In this document: positions 17,744 through 26,882 of the stretch, piece by piece
How the letters are laid out: the number at the start of each line of letters is the position of its first letter
Position numbering within the stretch: position 1 is the stretch's first letter
Origin: Emticicia sp. BO119
GTDB taxonomy: Bacteria; Bacteroidota; Bacteroidia; Cytophagales; Spirosomataceae
Assembly: GCF_013912375.1 (NCBI RefSeq)
Contig: NZ_JACETV010000002.1
Coordinates: 434,001-498,000, forward strand
Length of the DNA: 64,000 nucleotides
Direction: 5' to 3'
Translations under genes and position numbers: made by a program
Notes under the pieces: generated by a model
What the model was told of the DNA's origin: nothing
Database searches by the model: none
Seen by the model: only the letters and a program-made list of their open reading frames with translations

Positions 17744-20098
17744 ATGAATAGTGAATTAAATTTTTGGGAAGAAAAACAAGACGATTTTGATATAAGGGTT
17801 TTTTTCCTGAAGTATTTCCGGTATTGGTATTGGTTTATTACTTCATTGACTGTTTCATTTATTGTAGCATATTTATACTTACGTTATACAACTCCTATAT
17901 ATCAAGTAAGTTCCTTATTACTAATTAAAGACGAGAAAAAAGGAGGTATGTCTGGTAATGATGTTTTGAAAGACTTAGAACTTTTTTCAGGAAACAAAAT
18001 TGTGGAGAATGAAGTAGAAGTATTAAAGTCTAGGACTTTAATAGAGAAAGTTGTTAATGAACTGAATTTGACCGTATATTATTTCCAAGAAGGTGCCATA
18101 AGAGATTTTGACGAAATGGCTTATGGTATTTCACCAATTTGGGTACAGCATGGAAATTTGAATAGCGTTGCTTATGAAGAACCACTTTTTATTAAAATTT
18201 TAAATAAACAGAAGTACGAGCTATTGGATGAGTATGGGAAGACCAAAGGTATTTTTGCATATAGTCAAAATATCAAAAGTGAGTTTGGTTTATTTCGTAT
18301 ATTTCTTCATGATTCTTTATATCGTAAAGAGAACGATTTAATTAAAGTGACATTTGCTCCTAAAGACGCTGTAATTCAACAATATCAAAGTAACCTACAA
18401 GTTGAGTTACTAAACCAAAAAAGCTCTGTTTTAAAACTTTCTGTAGAGGACGCAGTACCTTCTAAAGGAAGGGCTTTTTTAGCAAAGCTATTAGAAGCCT
18501 ATACATTTTCGGCTTTAAGTGATAAAAATAGGGAAGCGTCAAATACAATACAATTTATTGATGAGCGGCTGAAGCTAATTACTAATGAATTGGGTGACGT
18601 AGAAAGGGACGTTGAATTATATAAGAGCAGTCAAGGGATAACCGATTTAAGTGCAGAAGCTAATTTATTTTTGGAAAAAGTTAAGGAAACGGATTCAGAG
18701 CTAAATTCAGTAGATATTAAGTTAAAGGTATTAGATGAAGTTGAAGCATATTTACTAAGTAGTCAGACGGGCGTGGCTCCATCAACATCGGTCAATGATC
18801 CAGTCTTAATAAACCTTTTAAACAAGCTTAATGAATTAAGCATTCAAAAAGAAAAATATGCAAGGACTACTCAAGTAGGTAATCCATTATTAGAAACTAT
18901 TAGTACACAAATTGCCAATGTGAAAAGTGCGATTAAGGAAAATATTGCTAATCAGAAAAAGACCTTATTTGTTACACGTTCAAATTTAAAAGATATGAAC
19001 AATAAATTTGAATCATCTATTCGAACTATTCCAAAGAAGGAGAGAGAGTTTGTTAATATTAAGCGTCAGCAAGGGATAAAAGAAAGTTTGTATTTATTGC
19101 TCTTGCAAAAGCGTGAAGAAACGGCTATTTCTTATGCATCAACAGTGACAGATAGTCGTGTGGTAGATGATCCTTACAGTACTCCTACTCCAGTAAAACC
19201 AAAGAAAACTATTATTTATGCATTAGCAATCTTAATAGGATTGATAATCCCTGCAAGTGTAGTTAATGGTAAAGAACTGATATATAATAAAATACAGTCT
19301 CGTAAAGAGATTGAGACAATTAGCGGTTTTAGTATTTTTGGGGAAATCAGTAAAAAACCGAAAGATTTACATGATAATGTTTTAGATTTAACCAGTAAAA
19401 GTTTTATATCTGAACAATTCAGAATTTTACGTACAAATCTGCAATATGCAGGTACTAGCAGCGAAGGTAGTAAATCGATTTTATTAACCTCCTCAATAAG
19501 CGGTGAAGGTAAAAGTTTTGTTAGTATTAATCTTGCTGCAAGTATTGCTTTGTTAGAAAAAAAAGTTGTACTTATTGAATTAGACTTACGTAAGCCAAAA
19601 ATTTCAAAATATCTAGGTGTTTCAGAGGACAAAGGAATATCTAATTATTTAATTGATAGAGCAAGTGAGGAAGATATTATTAAACATACCAAAATAAGTA
19701 ATAACCTCTTTATTATTCCTTGTGGGCCAACTCCACCAAATCCAGCAGAATTACTTTCAAATGGAAGAATCAAAACTTTAATAGAAGTACTTAGGCAAAC
19801 GTTTGATTATATTATCCTAGATACACCTCCAGTTGGATTAGTAACTGATGCCACAATATTAAGTCCTTATGCTGATGTTTGTTTCTATTTGGTAAGGCAT
19901 GAATATACGCCTAAAAGTTATCTTAATTTATTGGTCGACCTTAAAAAATCAAATAAATTTAATTCTCTTAATATTATCTTTAATGGAGTGGATTACAGTA
20001 ATAGTGGCTATGGCTATGGCTATGGCTATGGCTATGGCTATGGCTACGCCTACGGAGAAGAGAAAAAAAATAGAGAATGGTGGAAGGTTTGGAGCTGA
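17744..20098 (+). CDS. wzc: Wzc-like polysaccharide co-polymerase and tyrosine autokinase
   Basis: This inner-membrane protein controls chain length and export of capsule or exopolysaccharide through cycles of tyrosine phosphorylation. The order is: a Wzz domain with a first membrane helix (WFITSLTVSFIVAYLYL, about residues 30-47), a long periplasmic coiled-coil region, a second helix (IIYALAILIGLIIPASVV), and a BY-kinase domain. The kinase has Walker A SSISGEGKSF (about 583-592), Walker A' VLIELDLRKPK and Walker B YIILDTPPVG (about 690). The C-terminal tail is a run of eight tyrosines alternating mostly with glycine, encoded by a hexanucleotide repeat, and is the expected autophosphorylation cluster. 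It is the first large gene of the operon. The CpsB-like phosphatase and the Wza-like protein near 47-49 kb are its likely partners. Confidence 0.93.
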   Translation: MNSELNFWEEKQDDFDIRVFFLKYFRYWYWFITSLTVSFIVAYLYLRYTTPIYQVSSLLLIKDEKKGGMSGNDVLKDLELFSGNKIVENEVEVLKSRTLIEKVVNELNLTVYYFQEGAIRDFDEMAYGISPIWVQHGNLNSVAYEEPLFIKILNKQKYELLDEYGKTKGIFAYSQNIKSEFGLFRIFLHDSLYRKENDLIKVTFAPKDAVIQQYQSNLQVELLNQKSSVLKLSVEDAVPSKGRAFLAKLLEAYTFSALSDKNREASNTIQFIDERLKLITNELGDVERDVELYKSSQGITDLSAEANLFLEKVKETDSELNSVDIKLKVLDEVEAYLLSSQTGVAPSTSVNDPVLINLLNKLNELSIQKEKYARTTQVGNPLLETISTQIANVKSAIKENIANQKKTLFVTRSNLKDMNNKFESSIRTIPKKEREFVNIKRQQGIKESLYLLLLQKREETAISYASTVTDSRVVDDPYSTPTPVKPKKTIIYALAILIGLIIPASVVNGKELIYNKIQSRKEIETISGFSIFGEISKKPKDLHDNVLDLTSKSFISEQFRILRTNLQYAGTSSEGSKSILLTSSISGEGKSFVSINLAASIALLEKKVVLIELDLRKPKISKYLGVSEDKGISNYLIDRASEEDIIKHTKISNNLFIIPCGPTPPNPAELLSNGRIKTLIEVLRQTFDYIILDTPPVGLVTDATILSPYADVCFYLVRHEYTPKSYLNLLVDLKKSNKFNSLNIIFNGVDYSNSGYGYGYGYGYGYGYAYGEEKKNREWWKVWS
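20006..20041 (+). repeat. Hexanucleotide tandem repeat in the tyrosine tail of wzc
   Basis: Six perfect ggctat units in a row, followed by the diverged units ggctac and gcctac. Each unit encodes Gly-Tyr, so slippage adds or removes whole tyrosines without changing frame. Confidence 0.9.
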
Positions 20099-20249
20099 AA
20101 ACACTTTAATAACCAAAGGAGACCAGCTTATGATATATTAAGTAAAGTAAAATTTTGAGTATTATGTTCAATCTGCTAATGTTAAACATATAATTAAGCA
20201 CACTTAGAAATAAATGTGAAAAGCAGAAGACTAAATTTTTTTATTATTA

Positions 20250-21782
20250 GTGTCTAGTTCTAAAACCATCATAAAAAATACTCTTTTTTTATATATACGA
20301 ATGTTCCTGACAATGGCAGTAACTTTGTATACTTATAGATTAGTTTTAAATGCACTTGGAGTAGAGGATTATGGAATTTATAATGTGGTTGGAGGATTAG
20401 TAACTTTTTTTTCGTTTTTCACGGGTACAATGGCTTCAGCAACACAACGATTTTTTTCTTTTGCATTGGGTCAAGGTAATTTCGAAAAATTGAAAATTAC
20501 GTTTACTGTAAATCTGGTAATCTATGTTTCAATTGCGATTATTTCTCTAATTCTACTTGAGACAATTGGATTATGGTTTGTAAACGAAAAGTTGCAGTTA
20601 CCAGCTGTAAGATTTGAATCGGCACGTTTAGTATTTCATTACTCGGTATTAATGTTTGTTAGTACTGTTTTTACTACTCCTTTTATGGCAATTATTATTG
20701 CGCATGAGGACATGAAAATTTATGCATACGTGTCAGTAGCGGAAACGATTATGAAATTGATTTTAGTTTTTTTTCTTATTTATTTGAAAGGAGATAAATT
20801 AGCATTATATGGACTATTAAGTTCGGTAGCATCGTTAATTACTGCATTTATTTATATCGTTATTTGTGTACAAAAGTATAGAGAATGCCAGTTCAAGCAA
20901 TTTTATTGGAACAGAAATTTGTTGTTGGAAATAGTTGGATTTACAGGATGGACACTATTTGGACAGTTAACTACAGTTATTCGTAATCAAGCAATTACAA
21001 TTCTTTTGAATCAGGTGTTTAATCCAATAGTTGTGGCAGCTAGAGCAGTAGCAATGAATATTAGTGCTCAAACTAATCAATTCGCCAATAATTTTAATGT
21101 AGGGCTTTATTCCCCAATAATAAAATCATATGCAGCTAATGATAAGAATGGAATGTATTCCTTGATTTTCAATGGGTCAAAAATTACCTTTTTCTTAATA
21201 TGGGTTTTTGCATTACCACTATTTCTTGAAATGGATATTGTATTGAAAGTATGGCTTAAAAATCCGCCTGAATATTCCGTTTTATTTACCCGCTTGGCAT
21301 TAGTTGAAGCTTTAATCAATTCTGTGAGTTTACCAATAGGCACAGCTGCCAGAGCACCCGGAAAAATGAAATTGTATGAAATGATTCTTGGGAGTATTCA
21401 GATTGCTATTTTTGGTATATCATGGTTGGTATTGGTAATGGGAAGTAATGCTTATGCTGTGTTTATAGTGGCCATAGTAATAAATTTAATCATGTTTGTA
21501 GTTCGCTTAATGATTGTAAGACTGCTCGTTGGCCTACCAGTCGACCTATTTTTTAGTCGAGTAATTTTTCCACTTTCACTAGTTATTTTACTTTCGGCTA
21601 TTCCTTCTTTTGCTATTTACTCAGTTAGACCAGATGGATTTATTTCCTCTTGTTTAAGTATGATGGCTAGTATAATATTAGCTAGTATAAGTATGTTCTT
21701 TATTGGTATTAATAAATCGGAACGAGAAAAATTTAGAATTTTACTAATGAATCGAGTTTCAAAAGGTTTTAAGGCAGTATAA
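20250..21782 (+). CDS. Wzx-like oligosaccharide flippase
   Basis: A polytopic protein of 510 residues with about 12-14 hydrophobic helices. The N-terminus TIIKNTLFLYIRMFLTMAVT, then YRLVLNALGVEDYGIYNVVG, is the conserved start of the MOP/MATE-type O-antigen flippases of Bacteroidota. Its role would be to move the lipid-linked repeat unit across the inner membrane. The start codon is GTG at 20250; no ATG gives the full conserved N-terminus and a stop lies in frame just upstream. It ends two bases before the next gene, so the two are coupled. The 150 bases before it hold no gene. Confidence 0.88.
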   Translation: MSSSKTIIKNTLFLYIRMFLTMAVTLYTYRLVLNALGVEDYGIYNVVGGLVTFFSFFTGTMASATQRFFSFALGQGNFEKLKITFTVNLVIYVSIAIISLILLETIGLWFVNEKLQLPAVRFESARLVFHYSVLMFVSTVFTTPFMAIIIAHEDMKIYAYVSVAETIMKLILVFFLIYLKGDKLALYGLLSSVASLITAFIYIVICVQKYRECQFKQFYWNRNLLLEIVGFTGWTLFGQLTTVIRNQAITILLNQVFNPIVVAARAVAMNISAQTNQFANNFNVGLYSPIIKSYAANDKNGMYSLIFNGSKITFFLIWVFALPLFLEMDIVLKVWLKNPPEYSVLFTRLALVEALINSVSLPIGTAARAPGKMKLYEMILGSIQIAIFGISWLVLVMGSNAYAVFIVAIVINLIMFVVRLMIVRLLVGLPVDLFFSRVIFPLSLVILLSAIPSFAIYSVRPDGFISSCLSMMASIILASISMFFIGINKSEREKFRILLMNRVSKGFKAV

Positions 21783-21784
21783 AT

Positions 21785-22837
21785 ATGAAAGTCTTGGTTT
21801 TAGGAGGTACTGGAGCAATGGGAATGCATTTAATTCAACTCCTTTCACGGAATTTCGTAGAAACGGTTGTTACATCTAGAACAAAGCGTAGTTCTACAAG
21901 TAACATAAACTATATTCAGGGAAACGCTCATGATTTAGACTTTATTAAAACAGTTTTAAATGAAAAGTGGGATTGTATCATTGACTTTATGGTATATACA
22001 ACATCGAGTTTTGAAGAGCGTGTTCATTTATTTTTAGAGGCTTCATCACAGTACGTTTTTTTGAGTTCGGCAAGAGTTTATGCAGATTCAAATCTGCCAA
22101 TAGTAGAAACATCAGCTCGGTTACTTGATATTTCTCAAGATAAAGAATTTCTTGCAACGGATGAATATGCTTTGTCAAAGGCACGTCAAGAGGACATATT
22201 GAAAAATTCTGGATATAATAATTGGACAATTGTCAGACCTTATATAACATATAGTGAAAACCGATTGCAACTGGGAGCTTTAGAAAAAGAAGAGTGGCTT
22301 TATAGGGCTTTAAAGGGCAGAACAATTGTATTTTCGAGTGATATTAATACTAAGAAAACTACAGTGACTTATGGTTTTGATGTATCACAAGGAATCTTAT
22401 CAATAATTAACAACACTAAGGCTTTAGGAGAGATATATCATATAACAGCAAAAGATTCACATACATGGGATGAGATTTTGACCATTTATTTGGATGGACT
22501 AGAGGCTTATTTAGGGTATAGACCTAAGTTTGTGTTGCAGGATTTAAAGAAATTTTTAAAGTGGAAACCAGCAAAATACCAAGTGTTATATGATAGATTT
22601 TTTAGCAGAGTATTTAATACCTCGAAAATTAACCAATTTGTTAATAATGATACTTTTGCTAAAGTGGAGGTAGGATTAAAAAACTGTTTAATTGAGTTCT
22701 TAAAAGATCCCAAGTTCGAAAATATAAATTGGGAATCGGAGGCATTAAAAGACAAGCATGTAAAGGAACATACCCCATTAAATGAAATACAAGGGATTAG
22801 ACAAAAAATGAAATATTTAATAATTAGATATTTTTAA
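21785..22837 (+). CDS. NAD-dependent epimerase/dehydratase-like protein
   Basis: An extended/atypical SDR protein of 350 residues. It has the N-terminal nucleotide-binding loop LVLGGTGAMGMHLIQLL, a YVFLSSARVY strand, and a YALSKARQE motif carrying the SDR Tyr-x-x-x-Lys pair. The C-terminal part (YHITAKDSHTWDEILTIYLD) resembles the NAD-epimerase group found in polysaccharide gene clusters. It should modify a nucleotide sugar, but the substrate cannot be told from sequence. It follows the flippase with only two bases between them. The tail beyond about residue 290 is Lys-rich and less typical. Confidence 0.75.
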   Translation: MKVLVLGGTGAMGMHLIQLLSRNFVETVVTSRTKRSSTSNINYIQGNAHDLDFIKTVLNEKWDCIIDFMVYTTSSFEERVHLFLEASSQYVFLSSARVYADSNLPIVETSARLLDISQDKEFLATDEYALSKARQEDILKNSGYNNWTIVRPYITYSENRLQLGALEKEEWLYRALKGRTIVFSSDINTKKTTVTYGFDVSQGILSIINNTKALGEIYHITAKDSHTWDEILTIYLDGLEAYLGYRPKFVLQDLKKFLKWKPAKYQVLYDRFFSRVFNTSKINQFVNNDTFAKVEVGLKNCLIEFLKDPKFENINWESEALKDKHVKEHTPLNEIQGIRQKMKYLIIRYF

Positions 22838-22899
22838 CAAAGAACTTGTTTATGATTATTAGATAAATTAAGAGATGCTTAAATAGAGATCAAATTTTG

Positions 22900-23590
22900 C
22901 TTTACTAATCAAAATGAAAACTTATAATAAAAACACTATGGGAAAAAAAGGTCGAGAGCTTACTTCCCCTGCTTTTAGTTAAGTAAAGACAAAAGTTTAT
23001 CTTAAGTAAAGAATTAATATTGCAGAAGTGATTTTTATAGAATTAAAACTGATTGTAACTAGATAGAAAAACGAGCAGACTGTAATTTTAAAGATAATTA
23101 TACTCCGAAAAGTATTTATCATCATTTAAATAAATGGAATATAGACGATTCTTAGAGAAAATATAGAAAAGGTTATTAAAAGAGTATAAGAAATATATAT
23201 ACTTATTATGTGCTTAGTTAGAAGGGCACACAAGACAAAATCAAGGAGGGCTAGCAGTTACGTTTAAATATAGGTAATCAGATTAGACAATCGCTCTGGA
23301 GATTAGATAATTTTCTGTATTTGTATAATAGGTAGGAAATTTTGATAGCTATTTAAATATAAATTCGTGGTAAATATGATTATTTAGTTGACTTCAGAGA
23401 GCTTTTCCGTAATTGACAACCTATTTGAAAAACTGAAATTTCATTTAAGGAAATTATTTCTTAATACATATACAGGATTTGATTCTTTTGAATGTAAAAA
23501 ACTTTGTCAAAAATATTATATTAAAACCAATATTGCTTTAAATCCAAGAAATAGTAGCTATAATAGCTATTTTCAACTGTTTTGATAAGA
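22900..23590 (+). pseudogene. Heavily decayed IS5/IS1182-like transposase
   Basis: Pieces of one transposase are readable in the same direction across several frames. YTPKSIYHHLNKWNIDDS lies at 23087-23152, LEGHTRQNQGGLAVTFKYR at 23218-23274, and FLNTYTGFDSFECKKLCQKY followed by IKTNIALNPRNSSYNS near 23457-23570. They align in order with the HHxxxKW.kdgs, LDGSHTrakrGGe.V.YQ.R and GLFLNADAGFDs...IANI..NpRN blocks of IS5-type transposases from Bacteroidota. Many stops and frameshifts separate them and the C-terminal Glu motif is missing. This explains the roughly 870-base gap inside the polysaccharide operon. An open frame at 23388-23585 is its longest relic. Confidence 0.75.
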
Positions 23591-23713
23591 TATTAACCTC
23601 AAGATGGATACTTAATTTAAATATTATGACGTATAATTTATGTTTAATTCGAAAAGTAGGACCTAAACTAAAATTTTAGATAAGTTCAAAAAGAAATAAT
23701 TTCAATATTTTTT

Positions 23714-25453
23714 ATGGAAAAATCTTATACAGAAGAGAAAAATGCATTGGTAGTGGTTTCATTATTGAAAGAACATGGAATTCGAAAAATAATAGCTTCT
23801 CCAGGAACAACTAATATGGCATTAGTAGTAAGTGTTCAAAACGATCCATATTTTCAGGTATATTCGTCTGTCGATGAACGTTCTGCCGCCTATATTGCAT
23901 GTGGTTTAGCAGGAGAATCTGGTGAGCCGGTTGTATTAAGTTGTACAGGGGCAACCGCATCTCGTAACTATTCTCCTGGGCTTACAGAAGCTTATTATCG
24001 TAAACTTCCTATATTAGCAATTACATCTACTCAGGCAATCGCACGTGTTGGGCATCATATAGCACAAATTATAGATCGGAGTTCAATACCAAATGATGTT
24101 GCAAAATTAAGCCTTACATTACCAATTGTAAAAGATGATGAAGATTTATGGGATTGTGAGGTTAAGGTTAACCGAGCTATTCTAGAACTTAAAAGACATG
24201 GCGGAGGCCCAGTTCACCTTAATTTACCAACCACATATAATAAAACATACACAACGAAGGAGTTACCAAAGTTTCGTGTAATTAATCGAGTGACTGTTAA
24301 CGATGATTTTCCAGCATTACCTCAAGGAAAGGTTGCTGTATTTATTGGAGCGCATGCAATCTGGACAAAGGAAAACACAGAATTATTAGATAACTTTTGT
24401 GCTTCAAATAATGGTGTAGTGTTCTGTGATCATTCAAGTAATTACAAAGGAAAGTATAGAGTATTATTCTCACTCGTTGCTGGTCAACAAATGGCAGACT
24501 TTACAAATTATCCTGATTTACTTATACACATCGGAGAGGTAACTGGTGATTATTATAGTCTTGGATTTTCAGGGAAACAAGTGTGGAGAGTAAATGAAGA
24601 TGGTGAGATACGTGATACAACTCGTAAGTTACGTTATATATTTGAAATGCCCGAAAAAAGTTTTTTCAAACAATATTTAAAGAGTCCTAAGGTTTTCAAT
24701 GACAGTTATTTAAAGAGTTGTAAAGAGCAACTTTCTGAGCATTATGATAAGCTTCCAGAATTACCATTTTCCAATATATGGATAGCTTCAAAATTGGCTC
24801 ATCTTATCCCTGATAGTTCGACAATTCATTTTGGTATATTAAATAGTTTACGCGCTTGGAATTTTTTTGAACTACCTCCTTCAGTGATGTCTTCATCAAA
24901 CGTAGGTGGGTTTGGCATTGATGGTAATGTATCAACTTTATTAGGAGCGTCTCTTTTCAATAAAAATAAACTGTATTTTCTAATTGTAGGTGATTTGGCC
25001 TTTTTCTATGATATGAACGTACTGGGTAATCGCCATTTTGGGAAGAATATTCGTATTCTATTGGTTAATAATGGCCGAGGTATAGAGTTTAGACAATATA
25101 TGCACCCAGGTGCTCAGTTTCATGAAAAGGCCGATGAATTTATCGCAGCTAGCGGGCATTATGGTAATAAATCGCCGATACTTGTTAAAAGTTATGCTGA
25201 AGCTTTAGGCTTTGAATATATGAGTGCATCAGATAAAGTAGGATTTGAGGGGGCTTATAAACGGTTTTTAACAATGGGAGTTGCCGACCAGCCAATATTA
25301 TTTGAGGTGTTTACCGACAGCAATGATGAAAGTGAGGCGTTGGAAATAGTATTAAATATACAAGAAAATGTAAAAGGGAAAGCAAAGCAACTTGCCAAGC
25401 AGGTTTTAGGGGAAAATAGCATCAATCTAATTAAAAGAATGATTGGTAAATAA
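23714..25453 (+). CDS. MenD-like thiamine-diphosphate enzyme
   Basis: A ThDP-dependent enzyme of 579 residues with the three-domain layout of the MenD/acetolactate synthase family. The N-terminal part has ASPGTTNMAL, VDERSAAYIACGLA with the catalytic Glu (about residue 55), then SCTGATASRNYSPGL. This is very like MenD, but the MenD RSTPL loop after SPGS is replaced by TNMAL. The C-terminal ThDP/Mg motif begins VGDLAFFYDMN (about 425) and ends LLVNNGRG. True MenD makes a menaquinone precursor. Here the neighbours are a pyruvyltransferase and glycosyltransferases, so I infer a role in making an unusual sugar or substituent, perhaps from pyruvate or another 2-oxo acid. The substrate is unknown. 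Confidence 0.8.
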   Translation: MEKSYTEEKNALVVVSLLKEHGIRKIIASPGTTNMALVVSVQNDPYFQVYSSVDERSAAYIACGLAGESGEPVVLSCTGATASRNYSPGLTEAYYRKLPILAITSTQAIARVGHHIAQIIDRSSIPNDVAKLSLTLPIVKDDEDLWDCEVKVNRAILELKRHGGGPVHLNLPTTYNKTYTTKELPKFRVINRVTVNDDFPALPQGKVAVFIGAHAIWTKENTELLDNFCASNNGVVFCDHSSNYKGKYRVLFSLVAGQQMADFTNYPDLLIHIGEVTGDYYSLGFSGKQVWRVNEDGEIRDTTRKLRYIFEMPEKSFFKQYLKSPKVFNDSYLKSCKEQLSEHYDKLPELPFSNIWIASKLAHLIPDSSTIHFGILNSLRAWNFFELPPSVMSSSNVGGFGIDGNVSTLLGASLFNKNKLYFLIVGDLAFFYDMNVLGNRHFGKNIRILLVNNGRGIEFRQYMHPGAQFHEKADEFIAASGHYGNKSPILVKSYAEALGFEYMSASDKVGFEGAYKRFLTMGVADQPILFEVFTDSNDESEALEIVLNIQENVKGKAKQLAKQVLGENSINLIKRMIGK

Positions 25454-25556
25454 GATAATAATTATTTTTAAGCAATTTTTGAGACGAATGACAGATAATA
25501 TAAGCATCTGTTATTTATGCTAATATTCAAATAATTTCTTTAAGATTAATTTACGT

Positions 25557-26627
25557 ATGAAAATAGGAATTTTAACGCATCATTATCCCGAAAACAGAAA
25601 TTATGGAGCAATGCTCCAACTCTTTGCAACTTATACAACTATATTAAAACTTGGCCATACCCCAGTGGTAATAAACTATAAGTTTACAGAGGATAAGGTA
25701 GAAAGTATTAAATCTTTAACTAGAGATTTTATCTTAACGCATTTAGGTACACAGCCATTTATAGAATTCTCTAATAAGTATTTGCCTAATAAAACTAACG
25801 AGGTTACATCTTCTTGTGCGAAAGAATTAAACTCTTCCATTGATTTATTTTTAGTTGGAAGCGACCAAGTATGGAGATATTCCTATGTTCCAAATTTAGA
25901 AGACTTTTTTTTCTCATTTGTTGATGATAGTCATAAGAAGATATCTTATGCGGCCAGTTTTGGACTTGATAAACTAAATGTTCCTGCAAAAGTTTTGGAG
26001 AGAGTAAAGGAGTTAATCAAAAGATTTGATGCTATTTCGGTTCGTGAGACTTCAGGAGTTAAAATATGTGAGGAATTAGGTGTTTATGCTCAATTAGTTC
26101 TTGACCCTGTTTTTTTGCTAGAAGAAGAAGAATATTTAAAATTGATTAAAAATGAAGAGATTTTTACAAGAGTCAATGATAGATATATTGCCCATATGCT
26201 TTTAGATGATTATTCTGGGAATATCAATTTTATAAATAATTTAGCAAGCAAGATGAATAGGAAAGTCTTTGATCTTAAAGGTATAAAATATCCTATTGTT
26301 AATAGAATAACAAATAAACTATACTCAATACCTCAGTGGCTAAATTTCATTAAGAATAGTGAGATGATAATTACCGATTCTTATCATTGTGTCGCTTTCT
26401 GTATTATTTTGAAAAAGCCATTCATTTGTATAGCTAATCCTAACAGAGGCATGGCAAGATTAGAAAGTCTGCTTGGATTATTAGGTTTGAAACATCTGTT
26501 CGTTACGGATGCTGAGTACTATAAGATTGATCAAATCCCTGAAATTGATTACAATGTTGTTTATGAAAAATTAGCTTTTTTAAAAGCTAATTCATTAGAA
26601 TTCTTAAAAGAAGGGTTAAGGACATAA
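25557..26627 (+). CDS. Polysaccharide pyruvyltransferase family protein
   Basis: This CsaB/WcaK-type enzyme transfers pyruvate from phosphoenolpyruvate to a sugar of the repeat unit. The family start ILTHHYPENRNYGAMLQLFA (the NYGA.LQ motif) is clear. LFLVGSDQVWR (about residue 100), KKISYAASFG, ISVRETSGVKICEELG, LDPVFLL and ITDSYHCVAFCIILKKPFI (about 271) are the other conserved blocks. The length of 356 residues is normal. It follows the ThDP enzyme by about 100 bases and is most likely cytoplasmic. The acceptor sugar is not predictable. Confidence 0.88.
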   Translation: MKIGILTHHYPENRNYGAMLQLFATYTTILKLGHTPVVINYKFTEDKVESIKSLTRDFILTHLGTQPFIEFSNKYLPNKTNEVTSSCAKELNSSIDLFLVGSDQVWRYSYVPNLEDFFFSFVDDSHKKISYAASFGLDKLNVPAKVLERVKELIKRFDAISVRETSGVKICEELGVYAQLVLDPVFLLEEEEYLKLIKNEEIFTRVNDRYIAHMLLDDYSGNINFINNLASKMNRKVFDLKGIKYPIVNRITNKLYSIPQWLNFIKNSEMIITDSYHCVAFCIILKKPFICIANPNRGMARLESLLGLLGLKHLFVTDAEYYKIDQIPEIDYNVVYEKLAFLKANSLEFLKEGLRT

Positions 26628-26882
26628 ATATAAGATATGTTAAAAGAGCATATGATGCTTGAATTTCAATTCAAGATTTTTTAGTAAATAATCAATAAGT
26701 AAATTTAGAAATATTTATTTTAGAGAATAGTAGGGCCACAATTTTAATAGTTAAGTAAACAATTATTATTGTGTGTTCTAAAAAAACTAAGGAATTGAAA
26801 TAGAAGGTGAATGTAATAAATGGAAACTTTTCCGATAAGTTGCTTTTAGCCTTTAGTTCATTAACATTCTTAAATAATAGAT

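Noticed and set aside
19899-20141. Open frame encoding an Ala-Met repeat (MAMAMA) near the end of wzc
   Set aside because: It is the shifted reading of the Gly-Tyr hexanucleotide repeat in wzc and has no independent coding signs.
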